This document shows, piece after piece, positions 1-11,969 of a stretch of DNA of 64,000 nucleotides. This stretch comes from Mytilinidion resinicola. Lineage: Eukaryota > Ascomycota > Dothideomycetes > Mytilinidiales > Mytilinidiaceae. The position numbers and the translations under genes are program-made. Under the pieces are notes generated by a model, which saw only the letters and a program-made list of their open reading frames with translations, was not told the origin of the DNA and searched no databases. Each line of letters opens with the position of its first letter. Within the stretch, counting starts at the first letter, position 1. Where the stretch lies: positions 1,876,549-1,940,548 of the forward strand of contig NW_022985440.1 in assembly GCF_010093595.1 (NCBI RefSeq), written 5' to 3'.

Positions 1-321
1 TCCGCCTCAGGCGACAAGACGGTGCGGGTGTGGGAGGCGGCCACGGGGTCGTGCCGCAGCGTGCTCTTCTCGCCAGACGGCCAGTATATCCAGACAAATT
101 GCGGTGATATTCGCTTGCATGTTCCTACTACGCCATCGCCCTCGTCCCAAAGAGCGCAGCCGTCTCATGTCTTTGTACAAGACCGGTGGATTTCTTTGAA
201 CCAACAGCGGTTGCTATGGCTTCCTTCTGAATATCGACCGACTTGCGCTACAGTCAACAGAAACGCAGTCTTTTTAGGGCATTCTTCAGGTCGTACTACA
301 TTCCTTGAATTTCGTACATAG
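1..321 (+). CDS. C-terminal end of a WD40-repeat (STAND/NWD-type) protein, 5'-partial
   Basis: The reading frame is open from the first base to a stop at 319-321, so the gene starts left of the window. It opens with a typical WD40 blade end (SGDKTVRVWEAATG). It then runs almost directly into a second blade core (VLFSPDGQYIQT) and a tail containing VFVQDRWISLNQQRLLWLP and FLGHSSGRTTFLEF. That tail is characteristic of the C-terminus of fungal NACHT/NB-ARC-WD40 proteins of the HET-E/HNWD type, which act in non-self recognition. The last blade looks shortened: the stretch that normally carries the GH dipeptide between blades is missing. The N-terminal NTPase and effector domains are outside the window, so the class is inferred from the tail. 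Alternative: any other fungal WD40 protein of this clade. Confidence 0.7.
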   Translation, partial: SASGDKTVRVWEAATGSCRSVLFSPDGQYIQTNCGDIRLHVPTTPSPSSQRAQPSHVFVQDRWISLNQQRLLWLPSEYRPTCATVNRNAVFLGHSSGRTTFLEFRT

Positions 322-520
322 GCCTTGTACACACTCTCTTTATCTTATTATATATTTCTTTTCTAATCTCTATTTCATAGAGGGGGCCGGGGAGCAGCAA
401 GTATTTATCTTTTAAGAGGGACATCCAGAATCTTCTATGCTTATTAATATAACTTCTTTGACCATGAACGTGGCGACAGAAAACACACGAGACACATATG
501 GCAATGCACAGAGCCTAGCA

Positions 521-1784
521 GCTAAAAATAGTCAACACGTGACTATTTATAGACGCATCTAGAAGAGTGCCACACACTTAGGTACGGGATTGAATACAAT
601 ACAAATTGCTCATCATCTAGCGTATTATTATGTAAACACGCTAATTCCTCATGCCAAGACATCCTCAAGGCTACCTTGCACGGATAAATTCGGAGCGCAT
701 GTTCCTAATGGCTAAGCTTCTTTAAATTGTAGAACTATCTTCTCTTGTAATAGAACTATCATTTACGTACTCCAAAATTTGAAAAGGTGTTAAAAGCTGT
801 CGTGCAGCAGGGGTGCAAACCTAAAATCGATCTAGACGTCGTGAACGGAACGATCAACGGCATGACCAAAACCATCGTATTTTTCGTACTGCAGACTGGT
901 TCCTAGAAGGACAGTATCCCAAGAAAAATAATACACTGACTATGGCTTGATAGAGTCGCGAGGAAAAGAGTTAGGATGCTTGAACAATAGGTTTATCTCG
1001 GCGCAGGGTGTTTCTCGACCCGCAGTGAGGGACGTTTATGTAATTAGCTCGGCTTGAAGATCACAGAGTGGCGTGCCCTGCACCACAAATGCGTACTGTT
1101 CCCGGTGAGTGTTTTTTTGGAACTGGGCGGCTCCCAGGGACTTCAATGTTAGCAGCGAGTAAAGCCGGCTGACTACCGGCGGCGACACCCATAAGGCAAA
1201 CCCTTAACACTGTGGGGACCAGATTTGGAACTGTAATCTGAAAACTAAGGTGCGTCCCTAGGTGGCGAGAAACCCCCCGTGCCGAGAAAAATATATCGTT
1301 TAAGCATCTTAAGTCTTTCCGCGTGGGCCTATAAAGTCATAGCCAATACATTAATATTCTTTAAGCATTTCTCCGTAGGAAGCCAGTCTGCAACTAGAAA
1401 AATACAACAATCTTGCTTATGTTGTTGATCGTTCCGTTCACGGCGTCTAGAACTATATCAGCGTTGCACCCCTACTCCACCACGACTGTTTATGTACTTT
1501 TAGATTTCGGAGCCTTAGGACAATAACTCTATTAAGAAAGAAGATTATCTCCGAACTTTAAAGACCCTCCGCACTGAAAGGCATGCATAATAAAGTTTCT
1601 CCGTGCGAAGGATTGCTTAGTGTCTTAGCGCGCGCATTTAGCGCGCTTACGTAGTAGAGTATTATACATTTAGCTAAATAAATTATATCTTACGCTATAC
1701 TAAACTAACTTAAAGTGTGGCGTGTGGCGTGTGGCGTTATCGTCGAAACTTTCTTTGGACGGTCACGTGTTGGTTATTTTTAGC
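521..1784. mobile_element. Fold-back element with about 0.5 kb imperfect inverted-repeat arms
   Basis: Read by eye, 521-1034 matches the reverse complement of 1253-1784 almost throughout, at roughly two-thirds identity with small gaps, leaving a central unique part of about 218 bp. Anchor matches are the outer end gctaaaaatagtcaacacgtg against its complement near 1765-1784, the block gtgaacggaacgatcaac at about 840-860 against its complement near 1425-1445, and ctcggcgcagggtgtttctcg near 996 against its complement near 1270-1290. No ORF with transposase features lies inside. Degraded relatives occur in the RIP block at 6548-6595 and 8226-8361, so this is a dispersed family. I could not define a target duplication. 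It could be a fold-back or MITE-type DNA element, or a chance inverted duplication of one repeat. Confidence 0.65.
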
Positions 1785-2396
1785 GCGATTCATTGTTGGC
1801 TTCGTGGCCTCTTACGTTTAGCCTCGTGGCCTCTCACGTTGGCATCGTGGCCTCTCACGCGTCCCATTTCCTTATAACTATCGCTAATACGGACCGAGCC
1901 AGCCAGGTGCTGGTGCAACTCTCCATCCAGACCTGTCTAGGACACACGCTACTCTAGCAGAACGGGGCGATGTTCCTCTCTCTACGCTCCATCATCGTGA
2001 CAAGGGACGACGCCCAATAGAGGGAAATGCCTGAAGCCAGCAATACCTCACCCCAGAGGAAGGATCGATGGGAGATCGCTACAATCCAAAAATGATCCAT
2101 GGATATCTCAGGAGTCGTCTTTTATATTTAAACACACTCATGTCGACTGTATCAAGCACTGTGTGAGCACGAGACCCGACCCGTTACACATGTGAGGGCC
2201 TAGACCCGAACGGGCAGGCAGATTGCAGCCTCGCAAGTGCTATCTACTGTATAGGTGGCTTAGCACCTAACATAGGGCTGCTACCTTAAGCCGAGTTTTC
2301 TGAACAGCCTATGACGTTTTCCATTTCCCGCATTCCCTTTAATCATTGAATGCGACGTTCGCTCCTCCCGATTTTGCCGTGAATCCTCCTGGTCGA
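1785..2396. other. Intergenic stretch with short tandem repeats
   Basis: No gene seen. At about 1797-1861 a 20-24 bp unit containing cgtggcctctcacgt occurs three times in tandem. Just left of it, at about 1716-1736, the 7-bp unit gtgtggc is repeated three times. The rest is unremarkable DNA of mixed composition downstream of the minus-strand NB-ARC/TPR pseudogene. Confidence 0.6.
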
Positions 2397-4200
2397 CTAC
2401 GGGGATATTTTCCTTAGATTCTCCCGCAGACTCTGACAGTATGGATGGTCATTTCCGACGACTTTTACGTATCCTACTAGGGCTTTCGAGTACATTATCC
2501 TAGCCTTAGCTAAATGACCTTGACTTTGGAAGACCGAACCAAGGCCCCAGTTTGTGTTCAGTGCTGGGGCGTAAGTGGTAACATTTTCTGGACCGAGTGC
2601 CTTCTCGTATCCTTGCAGCGCTCGCTCGTACATCTTCTCTGCCTCGCCCAGCTTGCCCTGGTCCGCGTAGAGAAGGCCCAAGTTCCCCACCGTGTCGAGT
2701 GTCGATGTGTGCTCTGCCCCGAGTGCCTTCTCCTTTCCTTGCAGCGCTCGCTCGTACATCTTCTCTGCCTCGCCCAGCTTGCTCTGGTCCGCGTACAGCA
2801 TTCCCAGCCCGTGAACTGCACCCAGCATTACACTATCCTCATAAATGTTCGCTCTGTTTGCGTCAGTCCCTCCTAATCTAGCTAGGCCCCTGTTGCTCAC
2901 CTTATGACCCATTGAAAGCACCGCTGCGAATGGCCCAAGAGCCGACGTTGCCCCATCGCGTGCTGCTTCTCTAACCTGCCCGGCACTGCCCACCCGACTA
3001 CCACCACTGCTAGCTGCGTAAACACCGCCCGCTGCGCCTCGTCCTGCATATAAAACGCCCATTGGTGCACCACCGGGTGAGTTGTATAGCTCGCCAGGTC
3101 ATGCACATCCTCTACTAGAGAGTAGCTGCGCAATAGCCGAACCGCCACAAGAAATTCGACCTTATTACTTGCTATGTTAGAGAGCCACTCTAATATATAA
3201 TCCGCCACGTCTGCGGACCGCTTGCTTGCTTTGCTAAGGAGACCGTACTATACGTCTTTATTATCCAGATACGCCCAAAGCAGGAGCAGGTGAGCTGCCG
3301 CCATGCTCTTAGCCCGGATTGTATAGTACAAAATTGTCTATATTATCCAAACACTATATTCAGGGTAGTTATAAAGTAGTATACCAATTTAGTCTTGCAA
3401 TTCTATAAGGCCTTTCTATTGCTGCTTATAGAGCTTAATATATTTCCTAACGCCGACTCTGCTCTACTGCAGATAGGAGGCAGCCTAAGCAACAGCTAGC
3501 GGCAGGCCGTTAAGAAGCGTTAGCAGCGCCTTGCTCTCGACTGTATCTATACCTAATAGTTAGAGTTGCGCACACGCAATATAAATTATATTACAGCTCG
3601 GGTGCCTTACTATAACTACTACTATACTATTACCGGAATATAGTCTATGCTTAGTTATTGCTAAGCTTACCTAGCTTCCGCGACTTACCGAGTTGCTCTA
3701 AGTTAGCAAGCCGACTTATAATTAGCACTAATCTGTGGTCTGCTCCGGAGAGATACCGGGTAATATTATATGCGTTAGGGTTAGTATTGCACCTTTTGCT
3801 ATCTCGGTTAATATTATTAAAGACTATTAGCTAGTTAGTATTATCTAGCAGGCTTAGCTAGCCCTCTATATTCCTAATTATAGTATTAATATTGCTATCA
3901 CCCGTAGCTAAGTACGCCCTACTGCTCTCTGCAATCTGTTTTTCTAGAATCCTGCTAGTATAAGTTATAATACTCTATTTAAGGCTATTTTCCGTTCTGC
4001 TATTAAGCTAGAATACTAAGCTAAACTTCCGGCAGTGCCTTTTTATAAACTTAATAGTAAGCTATATCTTACCTATTCCGCTAAAACTATATAATATAAA
4101 TACCTTTTTATAGCAGCACTTTCTCTATAGGAAAAGGGCTTACTTAAGCTTAGCTATATTAGAGGGCCGGTCTATAAACTTATTTACTATAAGCACACCT
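2397..4200 (-). pseudogene. NB-ARC/TPR STAND (NLR-like) gene, C-terminus nearly intact and NB-ARC part RIP-degraded
   Basis: Fungal STAND proteins of this type couple an NB-ARC ATPase to TPRs and act in non-self recognition. The C-terminal part (2397-3208) reads almost freely in two overlapping frames joined by one frameshift near 2905. It holds two kinesin-light-chain-like TPRs (LGMLYADQSKLGEAEKMYER, LGLLYADQGKLGEAEKMYER) after a typical post-NB-ARC stretch (RLLRSYSLVEDVHDLASY). Going upstream the same frame continues through many stops: TAG at 3248-3250 where the family has Trp, a GLPLAVA box at about 3495-3515, and a P-loop remnant GIGK at 4068-4079 followed by I where Thr is expected. All stops fit C-to-T changes at CpA. 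The N-terminal domain, beyond about 4200, is not recognisable. The gene is dead. Confidence 0.8.
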
Positions 4201-6547
4201 TATAGACTAAACAGTGTTTAGTAGCTTCCTATATTTTTAAAGGATTTTAGTTAGCTATAGACTATAGACTATATATTAATAGGCTAAATAAAATACTAAT
4301 ATCCTTTTCCGGATATATTATCTATATAAGCTTTTATCTGCTTAAACACTACCTGCAACTTTATATATTAATCTATAGCTATAATAATTGTATTTTTCCG
4401 CTTTAAGTCTTCTAATCTAATATTCTCTAGTTTTTTTAATATATTAAACTAATAGTACCGTCCTGTATTATTAAGCCCTAACTTATTATAGAAAAATTAC
4501 TCTACTATCTTTTCCGTCTCTATAGCAATTGCTAGAAGACTCTAGCTAATACTAACTAGATTATCCTTAAATAGTATAAAAGATAGAACCCTGGTCCTAA
4601 TTAATACTAAATACTTAATTTTATCTTTAAGCGAGCTAGATAGCTATAGGTCTTAAGCCTTATTCTATACCTTATACACCGGGTTATTTGCCCCTATAGC
4701 CCTATTAATAAAGCCCTTTTTAAAGTTGCTAATTATAATAGAATTAAAGAAGGACGAGGCTGCTAATATTATACGGCCTGCTTTCTATATCTTAGTTATG
4801 CAAAGCAGTCGTTTACGCCCGTATAGCGAGCGGTAGCTAGTAAGCCGTACTATATTGCCTGTCTCCTCGCTTATTATATAGATAAACCTATATTATACTA
4901 GTTAGTATAGCTATAACCTGTTATATATATAGGCCTATACTTATACTTTATACTTTACGTTTATATTATCCTTTAATAGCACGTCCTCTATTAAACTTTA
5001 CCTTGTAATAATCTCTTTAATTGCGCGCTTTAGCTTAGTTAAGTTAAATTATTCCTGGACGTTGCCTTTAATTATTACTTAGTATCTCTGCTTCTAAAAT
5101 ATATAGTTAGATAGCAAGATATATATATTTATATACTTATTAACTATTATCTAAAGTTAGCTAAGTATAATTATAAAAAAACTATAGTAGTTAGCTAGAT
5201 ATCTAGTATATTTAACTATACTGCTAATAAACCCGCTAGTGCTAGTGCCGCTAATTATATTAAAGTAGTTATATAGCTTTAGCGGCAATTCTAGATTAAT
5301 AACTGCTATAAGCTGCTTTAAGATCTAAAGTATTAAAAGGCCTTAAACACCTCCTCTATTAAGGGCTAGAAGGCAGAGCTTATAGTCCGGTATAGCGGTA
5401 GAATAAGTTAAATAGTAGGTTTAGTAAACTTGCAAAGGTTAGTAATAAAAAGGATAGCAGCAAAGTAATAGCTCTATAGAGCTGGCTTTATTTTATAGAA
5501 GCGCCGGTCTATTTTTAGCTAAATAAGGCTAAGAAGCCAGGCGGAGCTGGCCTCTAGTTATTAGCCTTTAGAAGGGAGAAAGCTGCAGATGCTGGCGAGC
5601 GTAAGCGGCTGCGTTATACGCTTAAAGTATAGAGCTATATTCTGCCAACGTCCGCATTAGAGCTACCCGGAAGCTGTTTAGCTAGGATAATTAGCGGCAC
5701 TTTCAGGCAGTAAATTAGGGCTTAAAAGTCTTAGTGCTTTGCGTGGGCTAGCAGGGAGAGCGGCCGGCCCGTTCCGGCTATACCCTTATTAACTTAAGCT
5801 ATAGTAACTTAGAAAAGTACTTATCTATAGCAAATTATATATATAGGCTAATAGTACCGGATATATAAGGTTAGGTGTTAAGGCTTCCGCTTATAGGTGG
5901 GTAGAATCTATATTACCGCTATATTTAGGGTAAAGCGGTATTTGCTAGCAACTATATACGGCGGCGCAGAATATAGAGAAAGTAGCGGTTATATATAGGA
6001 GATAAAGTATATATAGCGGTTACTAGTTTTAGAAATATAGAGTCGGACTTTTATATATTCTAAAGGTTAGTAAAATAAAGTAAAACTATATATAGCTATA
6101 GGTTAAAGGGTTATAGGCCTTACTTAATTACTATACCTTTATAAGTATTTTCGGGTACAGAACTATTTTACACTAACCGCTATTAGTTGTTGCTTCGGTT
6201 AGAGGTACCGATCGACGTAGCAACCTAGTATAAATTTGCGTGCAATAGCAGTTATAAGGCTAATAATAACTTCCTAATATAGTAGTAAGGTTCTAAAACT
6301 CGGATAACGCCTTTTTATAAGTATTAGGAGTAATAAAAGCTCGATAGTAGTGCTATAGTAAAGGAGTTCTATTTTGCTATAATAGAAGGCTCTCCGCAAA
6401 TTAGGCGCGGAGGCGATAATACGAACGTAATTTTTAGGTAGAAGGTGTTATAAATATTTAGCAGTGGGTATAGTATACAATTTATACAGAGCTATAGGAA
6501 ATATTAATATATATATAGAGTCTAAGTTTTTTAAAGTTAATATACCT

Positions 6548-6595
6548 ATTAATTTTCTCGCTACGCAGGGTTTCTCGCTACGTAGGGACGCACGT
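6548..6595. repeat. RIP-mutated relic of the fold-back element arm
   Basis: The segment with tttctcgctacgtagggacg resembles the inner left arm of the fold-back element near 996-1034 (tttctcgacccgcagtgagg and gacg). It abuts the direct repeat beginning at 6596. Confidence 0.5.
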
Positions 6596-6770
6596 TAGAT
6601 TATAATATAAGTCTATTCTCTGCGTATTCCGCTGCCTATATCCAGGATATAGAATTTACTTCTAGCCCTTATATATATCGCAGAGGTTGCGTGTATATAA
6701 CTAAGGCCCGCTAATAATCTAGTATTCGCAGCTATATCTTTAAAGCAGTTAATATAAATACTTGCACAAT
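6596..6770. repeat. Direct repeat copy A, about 175 bp
   Basis: Starts ttataatataagtctattc and carries gcgtattccgctgcctata and cagaggttgcgtgtatata. It matches 8362-8530 nearly base for base, the differences being mostly C/T or G/A. It follows a fold-back relic directly. Confidence 0.75.
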
Positions 6771-7219
6771 TAAACTAAAAGCAAGCCGCGAACGCGCTAA
6801 TAGGAATTTGCTCCGCAGTGGCCGGAGCTGCAGCTGCACCTATGTGTTGCCCTGCAGCGTGCCGCGGCTAAGGAGATTTTATCGTTTAGCTGGCTGTTAA
6901 GGCAGCAGGTAACAGGCTTAGCAGAACTTTAGTTATAGCATATTTAGCCGGGAGCTTATCTAGGCCCTAAAGAAGCCGGAATAGGCTTTCCCTTTCTATA
7001 GCTGCTTAGGGTATACTACGCTGCTTTAGTTGCTTAGGTTGCTTTAGTAAGTCCCTTAAATACCGCACCTAAACCTATTTTATATAAGGTCTATTATAGC
7101 GACTAAAGTATTTTTAGTTATAAACTTTACTAAGGCTATAAAATAAAGTTGCCGCTATAATCTTTTATTATTTTTTTATCTAATAATAACAGGACTAGAT
7201 TTAGGCTAACTAATATTAT

Positions 7220-7445
7220 ATAGCCTAATTTCGGGCCAGAATTCGGCTGGCTAAATTCTAAGTAGCTAGCTAATTTAAAAGGCTAGCTAATCTAAAAGGC
7301 TAGCTAACCTTAAAAAGGCCAGCCGAAATCCTAGCAGCTAGCTAGTCTAAAAGGCCAGCCAGTTTAAAAGGCTAGCTAAATTCCTAAAGGCTAGCCGAAA
7401 TCCTAGCGGCTAGCTAATCTAAAAGGCTAGCTAATTTAAAAGACT
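7220..7445. repeat. Tandem array of a 15-17 bp unit in RIP-mutated DNA
   Basis: About twelve imperfect copies of a unit like aaaggctagctaatct, some in a less mutated form aaaggccagcc, follow each other. Units differ mainly by C/T and G/A transitions, as expected if an original array containing ggccagcc was RIP-mutated. Confidence 0.7.
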
Positions 7446-8225
7446 CTAGCCGAATTTAGCAGATTTTCTACTAGTAGATTTAATTCTATATAGAAGCTAG
7501 AGCTATAGTTAATTAAATACTAAATTAAATCTTTAATATAAATATATATAAACTTTATAAACAGCTCTATCTATAGTTTTTAGTTATTATTATTACTTTC
7601 TGCGTCTTCTATATTATTTGCCTAAATAGGTCGCCTTTATTTTTATATTCTATTAAAACTTAGATTTAGATTATTTTTAGGAAAGTTTCCGCTAACAGCA
7701 GATCTATTTAATTAACTCTTTCCTTAGAAGCCTTAAGGAACAGATCCTTTTCTTTAGTATTCCCAGTTTCTCTTTTAAAAAATACTAGAATATACTCTCT
7801 ACTTAGTAGTATTATCTTCGGATCCGCGTTTACTAAAATTAAACACGCTTATAGCGGTAGCAAGAACGGCTAAACCTTTACCTTTGCTTAAGCTTAACTT
7901 AGGTCGCGGTTTAAGGTTAAGCTTACTGCCTATATTATAAATAGCGTTGCTAATAGTCTAAGTAGGGATAAATTAATTAGCATTTATATATAATCCTGGA
8001 CTTACGCAATTAGGGCTAAAAGTAGGCTGCAGGTAATAGACCGAAAGTACTATAGAATATAGAGTATAGGTAAGCCTTACTTTATTAGTCGGCTAGACGG
8101 CAGCTAGCAGGGCCGAAATAGGATACTTATTACCTTAGTAGGTCTTAGTATATATAGCCTATATCCGGGATAAGAAGAAAGCCTAGAAAGGAATATAGAG
8201 CTACTTTCTATTTTTAAGCCCTAAG

Positions 8226-8361
8226 TTAGCGTGCCCTGCACTATAAATATATACTATACTATTTCTAGTAAGCTTATTTTTAGAACTAGGCGGCTTCTAA
8301 AAATCTAGAATTTTAATATTAGCGGGGACTAGATTTAGAACTGTAATCTAAAAACTAGATT
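8226..8361. repeat. RIP-mutated copy of the fold-back element centre
   Basis: The run from agcgtgccctgcactataaa to agaactgtaatctaaaaac parallels 1067-1245 of the fold-back element with C-to-T and G-to-A differences. It lacks an internal segment of roughly 55 bp that the unmutated copy carries at about 1157-1213. The direct-repeat copy at 8362 follows immediately. Confidence 0.65.
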
Positions 8362-8530
8362 ATAATATAAGTCTATTTTCTGCGTATTCCGCTGCCTATA
8401 TCTAGAATATAGAATTTACTTCTAGCCCTTATATATATTGCAGAGGTTGCGTGTATATAATTAACGCCTGCTAATAATCTAGCATTTACAGCTATATCTT
8501 TAAAGCAGTTAATATAAAAACTTATATAGT
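8362..8530. repeat. Direct repeat copy B
   Basis: Second copy of the repeat at 6596-6770, about 1.77 kb downstream in the same orientation. Both copies directly abut pieces of the fold-back family, so the pair may flank a nested insertion. Confidence 0.75.
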
Positions 8531-11158
8531 TAAAGTCGGAGCAAGCTATAAATAAAAATAGTTGGAAGCGATTAAAAACCCTTAATAATAAATTTTAAGA
8601 GTTATAGAAAGATTATAGTATAGATATATAGTTTATAGCACGACGTAGTAACGGCTAATTCCGCACCTATACTACTATAAATAAGCAGCCTCTAACTCTA
8701 AAAGCTTTTATATATCTCCCTTTTTCTATTATTTTATAGAGAATTAACTTCTATTTTAAAGAAATAATTCTATCCCCTGCTAGTAAAGAAGACAGCGGTA
8801 TATTTTAACTAGACCGCTAGTAGGCTAGCGAAAGTTATTACCTAATATAGGCTAAAAAGAACTAAGTATATAATAGCGGGACGTGCTCCCCCTATATTAA
8901 ACGCTAAGCCTTAACCTGCTAACTTCTTGCCGATTAAGTATATAAACACGGTAAATACTTATAGAAATAGGAATAGGCTAGGCTAGATCTAGTTTATATC
9001 TAATATATAAATTTCCTGCTAGTAAGCAATATAACAACTAAAAAGCGTACTAGTACTAATATATTTTTTTCTTAATTCTGCAAACTTATCTACCTTTAAG
9101 CTCTACGTGCCCTTTTTTTTATAGATACTATATTCTTCTTTCTAGCTTTTTCTACCTGTTTATCTCCGCGGTTTAATATTTTATTAATGCCTTTCTTAAC
9201 GCTATTAATTTTAGTTTATAATAGCCTAATAGTATTTCTTATATTTTCCTAATTCTTTTCTAGGTTATTAGTTCTATTATTAAACTTCCCTAGCTAAGCT
9301 ATAATATAGCGATTAGCTTTTTAAGGCTATTAACTTTCCTCTTAAAATAGCTTAGTCTGTAGCTAAGTTAATTAGCTAAGGCACCTAGTTTCTTAATTAT
9401 CCCTAATAGAGTAAGTTAGAGCTTAAGGAAATTTATTTAAAAGAATTACCTAGTTAACTATATAGAGATAACATGTTTATTTTATTAGCGCAGGGTAAGA
9501 GCTTTCTAGCTCTTTCTTCCGTATTAGCCTTAATTTCCCCTAAATTATTCCCGTGCTTTAGTATATCCTACTTATATTAGTAAACTATAAATAGGTAGCT
9601 AGGAAGCAAGTATTACTTACCCGCCCGGTTATATTAACAACCTTATTAGAACCTATAAAGTTAGTAGTAAGTAGTATACCCTAGCTTCTATTAGCAGTAT
9701 CTTGCAAAAGATTTAATATTTTAAATATACCTTAGCCTAGTATAATATAGGATCTTTAATTATAGCGTTTAAATTACTTATTATTAAAAATACTTTTTAT
9801 ACAGCTGCTAGTTCGGTGTTTAATAAAAAGGAGGAAGAGTAGTATACCTAATATACGCTTAGTTAAAAGGTATAGAGGCCTTTTATATCCTGCTTTTTTC
9901 TATTACTTAGTAGAAGAACTAAAGGTAGGCTTTATTTTAACTGCGCCTTAATTTACTAACTTAGGAGTATTATAAATACGCTATAGTATAGCTATAATAG
10001 GAGCCTAATCCCTTTCTACCTATATCCTATTACTATACTTCTAAAAAAGTATTTCTAAATAATAAAAACTAGCGTTAGCCCCTTTTACTAAGCTACTCTA
10101 AGATAGTAATATAGAGGTAACTAACTTAAGCCCGGTTACGCGCTTTAATACAGCTTTCTAGCTAAAGGTATTTACTGCCTATAGATTTCTTAAGTGCTAG
10201 CATATTTTAAGGGCACTTTTTTATGCAATTTATAAGGCTAACTTTGGATTTATAGCCTTCCCTTACTAGTATAAGGCTCGGGCGCTCCTAGATATTTATA
10301 TAAGCTTCTCTAGCTACTACTAAGGTATACGGCGTTCTAATCTATTCCTAATTTTATATAGATCGGACGGCGACGTACCTAATAATACTTATTAGCAGCT
10401 ACGCCTCTATACTATAGATTATAAGGCATCTATATAAACCTTTTAGTAGTAATACTGCTAGGGGCTAAGTATATCTAGAACGGCGTTCTGCCCCTAATAG
10501 GGAACGTAATCTAAGTAAGTGGAAATATCTTAACTAATAATTAATCCCGGCGACGTTAAAGTGCAGGCAATGCTTATACTAAGGCACTGGGGCGAAAACT
10601 TATATTCTTATACTAATAGTAAAACTATTATATAGCTAAACGTTTATAGTTAACTATATTACTAATTATAAAAAAGGTAATAGAATTCCTTTTCCTATAA
10701 GTTAATAATTAGCTTAGGGACTAAAAAACAGGAGTAATAAAACTTTACGCTTTACTCTGCCTTTCTTCGCTGCTATACTAACTTTATTAAGAAGTAATCC
10801 TTATATATATGCTTATACTAGAAGGTAGCAGTAATAAAGCTAAATATTAGGCGCCTGTAAATAGCTAAGGAATAGGCTTTTAAAAGAATAAGATAACTAA
10901 AACAGGCTTCGCCGCCACGCTAACTTCTTTTAATAGTAACCTTTATATATAACTTCTAATAAAAGTAGTAGTAATAGAGTTATATATTAGGCGCTGTTAA
11001 ATAGCTTAGGGTAAGGCTGCTAATAATAGAAAACAAGGCTTTATATTCTTTTACTATACTAACTACCTTAAGAATTGTTTATACGTATACTATTAACTGG
11101 TTAGGAATAGGTATTATTTAATATAAAAGAGGTAGCAGTAATACAGCCCTTATAATAG

Positions 11159-11697
11159 TATTATAACCCGTAATATAAACTAACTAAGCATAGCAGCACT
11201 TACGGAAATAAGTAAGTAAATAAGACTAATTATATAGGACTAGGTTACGGGACTAAAAGGGTTATATATAGGACGCATAGGGATCCTAGATTCCCCTACG
11301 GACTGCTGGTAAATAGGAATAATCTAAAAATAGGATATTACGAGGACAAAGTCACGTAATAGCTCGAGGAGCTCGAAAATATAAGCTAGGTAAGCGCTTA
11401 AGGGGCTTAAGGCTGCGAGCTAAAGAAGCTGCTTAAGGAGCTTAAGGCTGCAAGCTATACAAGTAAGAGGTTTTTTAGAACAGAGCTTTTGTATATAAGA
11501 ACGCTCCTTTATATAAATAAAAACCTTATATTTAACTTAAAACTTTAATACTACTTATTAGAAGTAATAACCCCGTTTTATACCTAAGATTAATTTTACC
11601 TTACCTTTTAAAAACTATTACACCCTAATAATAACTTAACCTATACCCTGCCTTAGTATATAATACTTAGAAGGTATAGAAAAAACAACCTATTATA
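11159..11697 (+). repeat. 5' LTR of the chromovirus
   Basis: Aligned by eye with 18334-18890. It begins TATTATAACCCG and ends with tattata. The only sizeable length difference from the 3' LTR is a GGGCTTAAG-type 9-bp repeat tract at about 11397-11440 with two fewer units, which accounts for the 18-bp difference. Confidence 0.92.
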
Positions 11698-11969
11698 CTT
11701 TAAATACTGCTATATTAAAGAAGTTATATATAAATAATTAATTAAAATAGCCCTACTAACCCCTTTAGGCAGTATAACTGCTAGACTAACTCTAACTATA
11801 CCTAAGGTAGCAACACGTATATAGGTATTACTTATACAGCTATAAGCACTAAAAGAAGCTAGTAATACTAAAAATAAAAAAATTGCGGCCCTATAGGGAA
11901 ATCTCTAAACTATTTAAAAAGAGCTTACTACTAGTAGAATAGTTAGCTATAAAGGCTATAAAATAAATA

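Larger units (their letters stand above)
4201..11153. other. RIP-mutated AT-rich block, left part
   Basis: Very TA-rich sequence with few CA/TG dinucleotides and stops in every frame. The first kilobase or so probably includes the lost N-terminus of the NB-ARC/TPR gene on the minus strand. Somewhat GC-richer patches remain at about 5560-5770 and 6780-6900. Individually recognisable pieces (fold-back relics, a direct-repeat pair, a tandem array) are listed separately. I could not assign a transposon class to the remainder, including 8550-11150. Confidence 0.7.

Noticed and set aside
7220..7445. CRISPR-like look of the tandem array
   Set aside because: Units are contiguous without spacers, and the host is a eukaryote.
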